This document shows positions 23,801 to 35,700 of a DNA stretch of 64,000 bases, in pieces. This DNA is from Trachythela sp. YZ-2020 (taxonomy: Eukaryota; Cnidaria; Anthozoa; Malacalcyonacea; Clavulariidae), in assembly GCA_016169945.1 (NCBI GenBank), contig JADLSH010000379.1, positions 2,942,001 to 3,006,000 of the forward strand, given 5' to 3'. Within the stretch, counting starts at the first letter, position 1, and every line of letters begins with the position of its first letter. The translations under genes and the position numbers were made by a program. The notes beneath the pieces are model-generated. The model searched no databases. It saw nothing but the letters and a program-made list of their open reading frames with translations, and had not been told where the DNA came from.

Positions 23801-26800
23801 GTTCTTCCTAGAGGTGCAGTAAGGATCACCCGTTATAAGAAATGCCAGTGGGGGTGTGCTAATCATCCATACTTTCAGCTGAGAGCTGAGCTGAATTACG
23901 AAGGACACAGCTCGACTTGATCGAATCGAAGGCTTATTAAAGGCGCCTCTGGCTGCCACCGTATGACTCATGTCTGATCAGGGAGCACAGCTACGATGGA
24001 AGGGTTAGTTTGGGGCTTATCCAAACCCACCCTGTCAACATTCCCTGTGGGAGCAAACTGGAGTACCCGGAGAAAACCCACGACTTTCGGTAGAGCGGTG
24101 ACTGAATCTTTTCACATAAGTCTCACGAGTCCACAGCGAGAATCGAATCCACGATCTCAGAGGTGAAAGGCGGTTGTTCTGACGACTGCGACACCGAAGT
24201 CCCTCTACCGTGACCTGTCGTAGTATGTTATTCATATTCGCGCCATGAAGTAGAACATCTATTAATATATTCATTTATGCTCAATCTTGGTCACAAGAAA
24301 AGGTGGAGAATACAAGTGGAAGCTCACCTGGACTGGATTAGTGACCATAAATGGTTGCAGAGCTTCCATTGTGACCACCCAGGGTGAAATGGTTGTACAG
24401 AAATTCTTGGCCAAGAAAGGCCCAAGAGGAACATACTCCCATTTCTGAATGTCTCTTGCTGTACAAGATAAATACATTCTCAATTAACATGACTGATAAA
24501 CGTTTCATTCATTGAGATAGGAAAATTGATTCATTCATTGAAAATGTTGATTGAAATTCTCAATTAAAATTATGAAAGCTTCAACTCAATACTGTCATTT
24601 GCATCTACAAACGTAAAAATCTCACATCTTGTCAACAAGATGTGTTCACGACAGGCCTGCAGCAAGCTTGCCAACAAGTTGTAACAATGTTGTCATTTTA
24701 TCAAGTTGCTACAAGGTTGTCACTCACAGTAGAAGGTGTTTGTAGATGGAATACTCGAACCAAAACCTATATATATTTTCTAGACCTAGCCAGGAGCAGT
24801 TGCGATAAATGCAACTTAGGTCCTCTGGCGGGAATTGAACCTGCGGCCCTGCGATTCCAGTGCAGCGCTCTAACCAACTGAGCTACAGAGTCCAGTTGCT
24901 GAGCATTAACCGCAAGTTTGAACGAGATGCCGAGAAAAAATCCTGATATTTACCCATACCTAATAGTAATACTGGCATCACTTCCATCATATATACACGA
25001 ACTTGCGGTTAATGCTCAGCAACTGGACTCTGTAGCTCAGTTGGTTAGAGAGCTGCACCGGAATCACAGGAACGCATACATGTAGGGCCTAAGTTGCATT
25101 TTTCGCAACTAGTCCTGGCTAGGTCTAGAAAATGTATATAAATTTTCGTTCGAGTATTCCATCTACAAACACCTTCCACTATTAGTCTTATCGAACGAGA
25201 AGCCGAGAAAAAAATCTTGTCGCTCACAACTTGTTAACAAGTTGCTGAAATGCAGGACGATAACAAGTTGTTGAAACAGCATTGGTACAAGTCTGCTGCA
25301 GGTTTGTTAGAACTTTTTTACGTGTGTAAAAATGAACACAATCACAAATAGAAACATCGCCTATTCTCACGTGAAATTCTCATGTTTGACAGATTTTATC
25401 TCCATCAGCTAATCATTAAATCATGTGTAACTAGCATCATCCATAGATGCAAACGTTGGTGCTTTATTTAAACGTTCAGTTTGATGAAAGAAATCTTCAT
25501 CTTACCACTCCAATCATTCATAACAACCATCCCAAAAATATGTTCATGAGCCTGGAATAAATTTATAATAAATCATCACCACAAATCTGAGCTAGCTTGA
25601 AGACCTTGAATTATAGTCGAAAAATTTCTTAACCTAAATTGACTTATGTAACAATAGTTGGTTTCACATACCTTCTGAATAGGAATTGGTTCTCCCTGAT
25701 TGTTACCAGATCCAACAAAGAAAGCCTAAACAATATGTTAGTAAGGTCAAAATTTGAACATTGACCATTCTAAGTATTTAGTCCTTAAAAACTCACCATT
25801 TCTAACTCAAAGTCCAAAATTTTACAAGGACCAAATACAGGAGGTTTGTCTAAAAGAAAATTTTTATTTCAAATTCATTTTTACTGAAACGGGCAGCAAA
25901 CAATGGAACAAAAATTCATTGCTATAAGCTCAATATGTTTATCCGTTTGTCTGAGTGATTATTTTGTCTAAGTATCTGTTTGCAGAGCTTTTCTTTGCTT
26001 ATCTACGTTTCATCTCGGGCCAATTGTACACTTGCATGCACCACAGGTGGACTGCCTGGATAGTGCTTTCTATAAGTGTCTAAAGATCTTATTTACCATC
26101 AACCATCCTGGACTGTCCCACAGGTCTCCTGACAGGTGTCCCTGAGATAACAACTGACGAAGCACGACCATGGTAGCCTACTGGCAAGTGCAACCTGAGA
26201 CAGAAAGTATCAGGAATTTCGCAAGTTAGAACAGCTACGGCACGAAACAAACCTGGGCAAACCAGGAAACATGCATGATGGTAGAAACATTGTTTCCTGG
26301 CCATGTTTCCCGAAGGTAGGTAAACCAGGAAACATTGTTTCCCAGCCATGTTTTCCAAAGGTAGTCAAACAAGGAAACATTGTTTGGAAATTAATTTAAT
26401 ACATTGTACTTATTTATATATTCTACATATTTTAATCAAATATAAGTTACCAGTTAGGAAGAAGAGCATTCTCTTTTCCTCTGAACAAAGTACCAATATT
26501 GGTCGCATGTTCTCGAGATGAATAGAAGTCAGTATAGTCACCTGTAAAAACACTATCTGTTAGCTCACATTAACTTCATTGACAAGACTATTCAGTCGGT
26601 CGGTCGGTCGGTCGGTCGGTCGGTCGGTCAGTTGGTAGGTCTGTCAGCTGTTTGGCCACTCTGTCTGTTCTGTCTGTCGGTCGGTCTGCCAGTTGGAAAT
26701 TTCATGGTTGGTTGGTCACTTCGTCAGTCAGCCAGTCAATCAGCTAGTCTGTAATTGCTTGGTTGGTCAGTCAGTCAGTCGGTCAGGATGGGTATTTATG

Positions 26801-28572
26801 CACGTGTACCCGGAATATTGCAGGCTTTGCGATTTTATTACTATCATTTACAGCTCTGTTGTATATACCTATATCTGCAGGAAGATGCATTGTCACTTCT
26901 TTTTGTGGAATAAGACATTTTGATTGGAGTTCAGCATTATCTCTTAATACACCCTAAAACAACATAAAAAATAATTTATCCTTGGTTTCCATTTGGTTAC
27001 AGTCAGTTGTCATGGTCGTTGTGTGGCGTATGCAAAAGAAGTCTTACTGATTGCAGAAATATATCATGAGACTCTATATAGTGGCCAATTGTACCTGATC
27101 TTTCGACAAAATGGACTGCAAAGTTTGACGAGTTTCATGCCATGCTGCATGACCAAGACTCATGAACTTATTCAATGTTGCCTATAACAAAAATTATTGA
27201 ATGGTAATAGAACATATGCAAGGTGAGGTTTAATGGTTTGCTATGTCGCTGCTGACACATGGACTCCTATGGATCATAGTAGGGTGCCACTTTCGGGTAC
27301 ACTCAGGGCGCGAAATAACGGCTGGAGGGTTGCCAGTCAAGGTGACCGGCCAAACCAACTTTAGCTCGGACATCCCGCATTTCTGGCCGGTCAAATTATT
27401 CAGCTAAACTAAAGCCTGACAAAGTCCCTTAAATGTTAAATACTTAATGTAACTAGAAAAATGTCTGTAGAAGTCAAGAATCACTTCTGAGTTTTATTGT
27501 AAAGTCCGTACAGTAAATATTATTCAAAGTAAACGCAACATCAGAAGAAATTAACAAAGAACATAAGTTTTGACAGTTGCAGCCACTGTGTGCCGGCTAT
27601 TTTCACTTGTCAGCAACTTCGAAACTTAATCCATGAGAAAATTGCATGAAAATAGTTTGCTCATTCGCTTTATTTAGCAACTGAATTACATGTAAACTTT
27701 AAAAAGTAGCCAGTCAAAATGACCGGTCATGCGAGAGAATGACCGGACAACTACTCATTTTTGCCGGACATTGTCCGTTGACCGGCCGTTATTTCGCGCC
27801 CTGGGTACACTTTTAATGAATAGTGCTCAGTTTTTGTGAATATCAAAGGGTGCTTTCTATTTAATGACCAGACCGGTCAGACCAGAATTTCTGTGTCTGT
27901 ATTGATGGAAAGATCTGGTCCAGATTTTTTGAAAATCTGGCTAAAATGGACCTCCTTTTGATTTGATCTAAATTTTCCAGTCAGACCAGTCCTAAGCCCA
28001 AAGATTTTGTGTTCCATTTAACAATTTGATCGATCTGACCGGTCTGACCGTGTTAATGGAAAGCGCCCAAAGTTTGCAAAGTACCCTGCCTTGGACACAC
28101 CCCCAACCTGCCCCAATTTCAAAATGGCTTCCAACCAGAAATATATATACTGAAGTCAAATTTTAGTCAATCACCAACAAACAAACATATTTATTTGTAA
28201 CTTATTAACTTTTACATAGTCAATATTATACACAAACCTCCTCAAACACATTTTGCTGAGATTTCATAACAGGGCCATTAAAAAGATGTTTTATTGCTTT
28301 CAAATTCAGTACATTGTCACCTATTGCCACGCCAATACGATGGGCACTCTGTACAAATACAAGAGAAAAAAACCCCAAAATTTAATACACATTTTAAAGT
28401 GTACAAACTTCAAAAGGCACATTGCATTTTACACCAAAAAAACAGAAAAACTGTGTCAAAAACCAAAATACGACATGTTTTTTTAACTTACATCGCTCGA
28501 TGTTGAAAAGACTCCATAAGGCAAGTTTTGAATTGGAAAATGAGAATCAGGAGACACAGAAATGAAAGACAT
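20843..28572 (-). CDS. FAH: Fumarylacetoacetase, complete, 13 exons, 419 aa
   Basis: Hydrolyses fumarylacetoacetate to fumarate and acetoacetate, the last step of tyrosine breakdown; cytosolic. Exons (minus): 28572-28492, 28348-28238, 27181-27095, 26953-26869, 26541-26451, 26194-26097, 25849-25797, 25725-25672, 25551-25506, 24458-24328, 23613-23538, 22344-22196, 21040-20843. Lengths sum to 1260 bp with every phase matching, giving 419 aa, the human length. Start [20 protein letters not shown]. The metal and catalytic residues are present: Asp in DYTDFYSSR, the following REHATN His, Glu pair in DFELEMAFF, Asp in MNDWSARDIQ. C-terminal signature [20 protein letters not shown]. Starts 850 bp from receptor A on the opposite strand. 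Exons 1-4 lie inside the segmental duplication; exons 5-13 do not. Confidence 0.97.
22420..22891. mobile_element. Non-autonomous DNA transposon in the FAH intron between exons 12 and 11
   Basis: Terminal inverted repeats GAGGCCCTGTTAG / CTAACAGGGCCTC, flanked on both sides by ATTACA, which looks like a 6-bp target-site duplication. The interior carries several copies of 'aataatccataatcc' on both sides and no coding capacity. Length 472 bp. Confidence 0.75.
23024..23376. mobile_element. Hairpin MITE in the FAH intron between exons 12 and 11
   Basis: Ends AATAGACAATTTGCATTATA and its inverse, with longer inner inverted segments ('cggaaaatatagcc', 'aaatgttgtaaaatgcgg') facing each other around a centre near 23190. 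It is about 350 bp with no open frame. Confidence 0.8.
24040..24218 (-). repeat. tRNA-derived SINE in FAH intron
   Basis: On the minus strand a tRNA-like head ('acttcggtgtcgcagtcgtc', with B-box 'gattcgattctcgct') leads into the 'ctccgggtactcc' body. It is the same family as 57900-58100. Intact enough to recognise both Pol III boxes, but clearly a repeat. Confidence 0.7.
24645..24725. repeat. ACAAGTTGT-type short palindrome cluster
   Basis: Repeated words such as 'acaagttgtaac', 'caacatgttg' and 'gcaacttg'. The same cluster appears at 25215-25310, 45310-45590 and 62200-62490, always AT-rich and flanked by SINEs or gene ends. The mobile origin is not clear. Confidence 0.5.
24722..25215. repeat. 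Second head-to-head tRNA-SINE pair
   Basis: The left arm (about 24722-24895, minus orientation) and right arm (about 25020-25195, plus orientation) are inverted copies of the same SINE as at 2450-2838, with heads toward the centre. The outer ends share 'gtagatggaatactcgaac'. The same geometry at two unlinked sites suggests the paired form may be the mobile unit. Confidence 0.8.
26240..26390. repeat. Three tandem copies of a unit of about 50 bp in FAH intron 5
   Basis: The unit 'aaaccaggaaacattgtttc' followed by 'ccatgttt' recurs three times. A related single copy lies near 18995-19060 in GPD2 intron sequence. Confidence 0.65.
26597..26640 (+). repeat. (GGTC)n microsatellite at the left edge of the duplicated unit
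   Basis: Seven or eight copies of GGTC followed by related 'ggtcagttggtaggtctg' sequence. The duplication junction near 46600 restarts in this same kind of sequence, so this simple repeat may have mediated the exchange. Confidence 0.85.
27304..27803. mobile_element. Non-autonomous hAT element in FAH intron 2
   Basis: Inverted ends CAGGGCGCGAAATAACGG / CCGTTATTTCGCGCCCTG with a perfect 8-bp target-site duplication GGTACACT (27296-27303 and 27804-27811). CAGGG ends plus an 8-bp duplication are diagnostic of hAT. The copy at 48072-48572 has the same target-site duplication, so insertion predates the segmental duplication. Confidence 0.92.
27848..28068. mobile_element. Hairpin MITE in FAH intron 2
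   Basis: Ends GGGTGCTTTC and GAAAGCGCCC, with inner inverted segments rich in 'gaccggtc' and 'gatctggtc'. Present in both duplication units (second copy about 48615-48815). Confidence 0.75.
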
Positions 28573-28964
28573 TTCGAATTTTAGTGAAGTTATTGCTAAA
28601 TTTCAACAAGAACTATTATTTAAAATCTAAAACTTCGAGCTCTGAGCCTTCTCCACGTGTATGGAATTTTATATAATTTCTGAACCTCCTTCTCGTGTAT
28701 GGAATTTATAGAGAAGAATCACAGCTAACCCAAAACAGTCAAAGTCAAAACTTATTCACTGAGATTCTAATAAGAGGGGAAATTTTTGGGGGGTTAATAG
28801 CTCAGTGACCAGAGCTCGGTGACCTTCCTTCCCCCCTCCTGCTTTCGATCAATTCGATGTTAATCGGTGTCGGCACAGAATAGAGATGAGGTGTCGGTGT
28901 GTAATCGGGCATAGAATCGGGGAATAATCGGAAATACGTCAGGGCATAGCCCACCCTAGCGCAA

Positions 28965-29082
28965 GTAGCCTGCTCGCAGACGTTGTTTTTCTCACGCCAA
29001 GCGACGGAAAAAAACAGCGTTTGTTTCACGCTGTTTTTTTCCGTCGCTTGGCGTGAGAAAAACAACGTCTGCGAGCAGGCTA
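28965..29082. mobile_element. Near-perfect hairpin MITE, hAT-like, between FAH and receptor A
   Basis: The arms of about 50 bp ('agcctgctcgcagacg', then 'ttctcacgccaagcgacgg') are almost perfect inverse copies around a short loop. The 8-bp TAGCGCAA stands on both sides (28957-28964 and 29083-29090). Unit 2 has the empty site with a single TAGCGCAA near 49660, proving insertion after duplication. Confidence 0.93.
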
Positions 29083-29103
29083 TAGCGCAAGCTGTGAACA
29101 ATA

Positions 29104-29271
29104 GGGAGCTTTAGCATAGATATAATTTAGCAAACAGAACGCGACGTCAAAGAGGACGTGAAAATGGCGTGGGCACATCCATAGATGGGCATATCACTCC
29201 ATTTTTTACGCCATTCACGTCCTCTTTGACGTCACGTTGTGTTTGCTAAAGCCAGTGGCTAAAGCTCCCTA
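29104..29271. mobile_element. Second hairpin MITE between FAH and receptor A, 3-bp target duplication
   Basis: Ends GGGAGCTTTAGC and GCTAAAGCTCCC with inner inverted copies of 'gacgtcaaagaggacgtga'. The empty site in unit 2 (near 49677) fits a 3-bp target duplication (ATA or AAT depending on where the ends are set). This would suit PIF/Harbinger or CACTA-type elements. Confidence 0.85.
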
Positions 29272-29422
29272 ATAATGCTGCGTGCGGTGAACTAAAATAT
29301 TCTGTTTATTTTCTCAAGTCGGTTAGAGCGTTTCTAACAAGGAATATACAAGAGCGTCTCTCTACGATTCTATCTCGAATACTGTGGGGAAAATACTGTA
29401 AATTCAAGCTATTAAAACCAAG

Positions 29423-29659
29423 ATGTGGAGCAGTCATTTTGCGTTTGCGGCGTTGATTATTATTACAAGTGCTTTGATGAGTGAAGGTGCGTATTGAAAC
29501 ATTTGATCTTTAAATTTACCACTATTATTGTAAATATATTCCAGATTCATATATCTTAATTTAATTTGTAATCTTGTAAATATTTAATATTCTACTGAAC
29601 GAGGGCCACTAGGTTATTAGTGTTCGCACTATTATGTGTCACCCTCTTAAAATAAAGTT

Positions 29660-29720
<61 letters not shown>

Positions 29721-32700
29721 TTGCTTTTCGAAGCATCGTTATAATAGCGTGAGATTGTGTCACGATATTGAATAATGTTACACTTTTAAAGAATACACTA
29801 TTCAATTCATGTACTAACTAGTTTCTATGCTTGATTCTAAATTGTTTAACCGTATAAATCGTTTGTATTTTGTACGCATTTCGTGTACAAATGTAGACTA
29901 CACATTTTATCGCCATAATCAGACGATGGCCGACAATAGCTATCAAATTTTACATGTACATTCTTGTCGCAAAACCGACAAAAATAACGTGTCTGTTATA
30001 GAATATTTATAACATATTAGATTATATAACATATCATTGAAAAGAAACGTTAAACTTTTAATTCTCAAGGGAAAGAATTCGGGAAATATTTACAGCCAAA
30101 CCGGATGTTGTCTTGCGAGCAACATTGCAATATTGCTACGCAATTTGCAAATTTGATTGGTAGATTGCTCGAGCAATTTGCAAACGGTTATCGCAGATTG
30201 CCGCGTGCGTTTGCTCATTTACAGTATTTTGAGGACTGGTTTGCAAGTTTTTTCGTCGAAAACCCAATTGAAGTCTATAAAGACCTACTCGAACAAGTTA
30301 GAAAAGTTATTCCTGTTATGAGAGAGATAAAGGACGAAGAAATGATATTTAGTAGCAAAAGTATCATGTTTGTTCACCGCGAAAACAATAACAGTCAGAC
30401 AAGTCACAATTTTAAAAGTATTGTATTATAAAACAAAGAAAACGTTACATTAATTGCTTTATTAATGTAACGCCCGATTTATTGAATAACAACAATTTGT
30501 GTATAAATGATGAGTGTCACAACAAACCCAACTCAACCAAAAAAAATATAATTAGACATATAGTTTCATATAGTCACTGTTCAAAGACAAAGTACGCACT
30601 GTATATATTACTTATACTATACTATTTTCGATTTTTTATGTTGTAGAATTTCTAAAGGCTTCTATCAGAATGATGTAGGTTTTCACAATCCTCTGAAGGT
30701 CGATGTTTATACAAGTATCTAACTGAATATCTTTGTACGATACCGGTATTTTAATTTCTTCGTCCTCTATCTCTCTCATAACTGGAATAACTTTTCTAAC
30801 TTGTTCGAGTAGGTCTTTATAGACTTCAATTGGGTTTTCGACGAAAAAACTTGCAAACCAGTCCTCAAAATACTGTACAATGACTTGGAACATCGTGAGC
30901 GAATGAGCAAACGCACGCGGCAATCTGCGATAACCGTTTGCAAATTGCTCGAGCAATCTGCCAATCAAAACAATGTTGCTCGCAAGACAACATCCGGTTT
31001 GGCTATAATAATGCTGAATACAATTGAATTGGAAATAAGAAGCATGTTTTTGTCAAAAATGAAGGGAGGCTGAATTTATAGTGTGAATTGTTTTGCCGTC
31101 GACTTCTAGGCCTAAAGGCAAAATAATCTAGTGGCGTTGTGTGCTAGGCACAGTTTTGTGTCTTACGCACGAACTGCGTATTAAAGACTGTAAGAAAATA
31201 TATTGCCTTGTGTTTAAAACGTGTGCGGCTGTTTTAATGTCGACTGTTTACCGGTTTGCAAACATGCAATATTGCTAGTTATTTTTTACAAATATCCTAA
31301 AAATATATTACAGTACAATGTAAACGTATATGTACAAATATTTGCATTTACCTGGTATTACAATTGTAATATCGACAAGAATTAGACTGCTTTTATGCAG
31401 TTTAGACAGTCACTCAGTCAGACACTTGCTGAATTTTAATATGTATTCATAAAGTTTCAGATATAATATTCGTAGAACTTAAAATATGTTACAATTTTTA
31501 GATTAATTTTGTTCTTTTGCATTCAACTGGCTTCATTTGGATTCTAGATCAAAATTTGGAAATTTGATGTTTTCTTATTCAAAAAATATTCTAGATGCGG
31601 GCTTGTAATTGTACGTAGCTGCACTTGTGCCTGTTGTGTTTTGCCATGTTTTGTCAATCATCGCATGTCAATCGGCCCGTTGAAATGACGGACTGGGGGT
31701 TTACATACACTATCAAAGTTTACTTGAACAAAGTACAGTTTGATCAAAATGTGTGAAGTGTAAACTTTTTCCGAAGATATTGATCAAAGCCCAAATTTTT
31801 CACAATGTAAATCAGCCTTTAGAGGTTAATACACGGGAGCGTAGGTAAAGAGCCTGGGAACGAGGTTGGCTTAGAAGTGCCAGTAGTTCGTGTGAGCAGG
31901 TATTTATTGGTTAAAAAAATATCTTAATGCGCTAGGATAGGAAATGAGTCTCATACCCGCATTATAATGACATAGGGGGTCAAGGAAATGCCATGATTAT
32001 GTTTTATAAGTAGCCCGATGATTGACATAAGTTTAGTCAAAGGTATTCAATTATGAATGTAATCTCGTCATCAAAGTGGATTATTTGTAACACTTTAACA
32101 CTGCAATACTGTTGTTGCTCCTTCTCTACCACCACTTTACAATTATCTCGAAAATTAAATCATGAAACTTTTGTGTGCACTTATTGATGTCAATTTTTTG
32201 GGGGGTTCCGACTTTTCTGGGTGTGTTTCCCCAGAAATTCTGCTTTTGAGCTTCTAACGCCAATTTTACTTGTCAGTGGTAGGGTACTGCCAGTTAACAG
32301 GTTAAACAATAGGCATATGCAAAAACTTTGATGCTCCTTCCCCCTTTAGTTGCATAGTACGACCCCCTGGTGCAAAGTTAGGCTCTTCACACCAGATGCA
32401 TGACACTGCACTAATTCCAGCACACCAAAGTATGAATTTCTGTGTGACCAACTTGAACTGGATGAATTAATGTAAAGTTCTGAATTTGTCCTATCTCATG
32501 TGAACGTAGTTCTAAATCCTGAAATATCTACAGATGATTTGATTTTTTTTCTTATCTAAATTTCTAGCATTAATGAAGCCACTAGGAAAGAAACTCACAT
32601 GCTATGACACTCTCTCAAAAAGTGGAGATACATGTGAAACGACATTTTCATGTTATGCATACCTAACAAACAGAATTAGCAATGTGCCTCATTATGGATG

Positions 32701-35700
32701 CATTGTCACGGAAGTCTCGCTGTTATTTATGTGTAACACTGAAGCTACACAGGACTTCACTGGCCATTGTTGCAAAGAGGACATGTGCAACAAACATTTA
32801 AATTTGACTTTGTCTGATCTAAGCTTTGTGGAAGAAAAACCTAGTAAGTTTGTTTTTATTTAATCAGTTGAGCCTCTTTTTCTGGACTCCTCTCAATATG
32901 GACAGCTCTCTAATATGGACAGCTCTCTAATATGGACAACTCCCCAATATGGACAGCTCTCTAATATGGACAGCTCTCTAATATGGACAGCTCTCTAATA
33001 TGGACAACTCCCCAATATGGACAGCTCTCTAATATGGACAGCTCTCTAATATGGACAACTCCCCAATATGGACAGCTCTCTACTACTGACACCTCTCTGA
33101 TACATATACCTCTCTACTATTAACGCCTCCTGAATACAGATACCTCTCTAATACAGACACCTCTCTATTATGGAGTATGTACTCCTCTCTAATACAGATG
33201 CCTCTCTAATACAAACACCTCTCTAATATGGACACTTCTCTAATACAGATACCTTCTCTATTATGGACATCTCTCCAACACGTACACCTCTCTAATACGG
33301 ACACCTCTCTAATACAGACACCTCTCTAATACATACATCTCTTTAATACGGACACCTCTCTAATACGGACACCTCTCTAATATGGACACCTCGCTAATAC
33401 GAACACCTCTCTAATACGGACACCTCTCTAATACATACATCTCTCTAATACGGACACCTCTCTAATACAGACACCTCTCTAATACGGACACCTCTCTAAT
33501 ACAGATACCTCTCTAATACAGACACCTCTCTAATACGAACACCTCTCTAATACAGATACCTCTCTAATACGGACACCTCTCTAATACAGATACCTCTCTA
33601 ATACAGACACCTCTCTAATACGGACACCTCTCTAATATGGACACCTCTCTAATACGAACACCTCTCTAATACGGACACCTCTCTAATACGGACACCTCTC
33701 CAATATGGACACCTCTCTAATACAGACACCTCTCTAATACAGACACCTCTCTAATACGGACACCTCTCTAATACGGACACCTCTCTAATACGGACACCTC
33801 TCTAATACGGACACCTCTCTAATACGGACACCTCTCTAATACAGACACCTCTCTAATACAGACACCTCTCTAATACGGACACCTCTCTAATACAGACACC
33901 TCTCTAATACGGACACCTCTCTAATACGGACACCTCTCTAATACGTACACCTCTCCAATATGGACACCTCTCTAATACAGACACCTCTCTAATACGGACA
34001 CCTCTCTAATACAGACACCTCTCTAATACGGACACCTCTCTAATACGGACACCTCTCTAATACGGACACCTCTCTAATACAGACACCTCTCTAATACAGA
34101 CACCTCTCTAATACAGACACCTCTCTAATACGAACACCTCTCTAATACGGACACCTCTCTAATACGGACACCTCTCTAATACGGACACCTCTCTAATACG
34201 GACACCTCTCTAATACGGACACCTCTAATACGGACACCTCTCTAATACGGACACCTCTCTAATACGGACACCTCTCTAATACGGACACCTCTCTAATACG
34301 GACACCTCTCTAATACGGACACCTCTCTAATACGGACACCTCTCTAATACATACATCTCTTTAATACGGACACCTCTCTAATACGGACACCTCTCTAATA
34401 CAGACACCTCTCTAATACGGACACCTCTCTAATATGGACACTTCTCTAATACGGACACCTCTCTAATACGAACACCTCTCTAATACCGACACCTCTCTAA
34501 TACGTACATCTCTTTAATACGGACACCTCTCTAATACGGACACCTCTCTAATACGGACACCTCTCTAATACGTACATCTCTTTAATACGGACACCTCTCT
34601 AATACGGACATCTCTCTAATACGAACACCTCTCTGTTTCAGCTGACGAAATGACAAAGGTTGTATATGTTGGTTACTGTCGGACTGTCATTATCGCTATA
34701 TGTATCTCAGCACCAGTATGTCTCATCAGCCTGGCAGTTATACTTTTCATCTACCTACGTTTATCCACACTCCACAAAAATCTTATTGAAAGTGATTTGG
34801 AATTTGGGGAGAGCAAGATGCCTGAATCAGGTGGGTTTGCATGTCACTGGTTAGTGCATGTGCCTTTCATCACTGTGACTGGAGTTTGATTCCAGCAATG
34901 TGCAGTTTTCTGATTATAATTTCGCCTCAGTTGCATGCAAGAATATACCATTTTGCTTCCAGTTTGACTCTACCAAATACCACAGGTTTTCTCCAGGTAC
35001 TCCTGTTTCGAATTTTTTTTTTTTTTTTTAATTCGCCCAAAATATATTACATTGACAAATAAAATAAATTATTTACAAGAAGTGGGCTAGGGACCTACTA
35101 GAAACTGTAAGGCTTTTGTTTAAGGCCCCTAGCTTATGAATCTTATTTATTAATGATATATATACAATATGGTGGCAGTTCAAGTGTTATAAAGGAAGAA
35201 TTATGATATATAAATATAGTTCGAAATAGGATACATACTAACATAGGAATGAAGAAAATAAATCTGTATGACTTATTTACAACCAGTTACATTTAACAGT
35301 TTGAAGGAGGTTGATATTTGTTAATCTAGTTATATAAGAAGAATTTTTTAATATGTTTTTTGAAAGACGCATAAGACCTACTAGTAGGTTTTTTATATTG
35401 TATGGGAAGATTATTCCACACTTCTATTCCTTTGTTTGCAAGAGTGTGTTTTGTATAATTTGTTCTATAACTCATTTTATGTAGCAATGATGAGTTTCTT
35501 AATAAAACAATTCATATATTATTATATTTCCATCTAACTTGGATACAGGGAGTGGATCGGGGCTTCCATTATTGATTGAAAGAACTATTGCGAGACAAGT
35601 TATCTTACACGACTGTATCGGGAAAGGTCGTTATGGTGAGGTGTATCGTGGGAAATGGCGAGGCGAAGACGTTGCGGTAAAGATATTTTCCACACGGGGC

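Larger units (their letters stand above)
28573..29422. promoter_or_regulatory. Shared upstream region of FAH (minus) and receptor A (plus)
   Basis: The two start codons are head to head, 850 bp apart. The equivalent interval in unit 2 is 496 bp, a compact divergent arrangement that may be a bidirectional promoter. The extra length here is two hairpin insertions at 28965-29082 and 29104-29271. No TATA box is evident near either start. The only complete FAH gene in the window uses this enlarged version. Confidence 0.55.

Noticed and set aside
32870..34640. CRISPR-like array of short repeats
   Set aside because: Unit and 'spacer' are the same 17-bp sequence with variants; this is a minisatellite in a eukaryotic intron.
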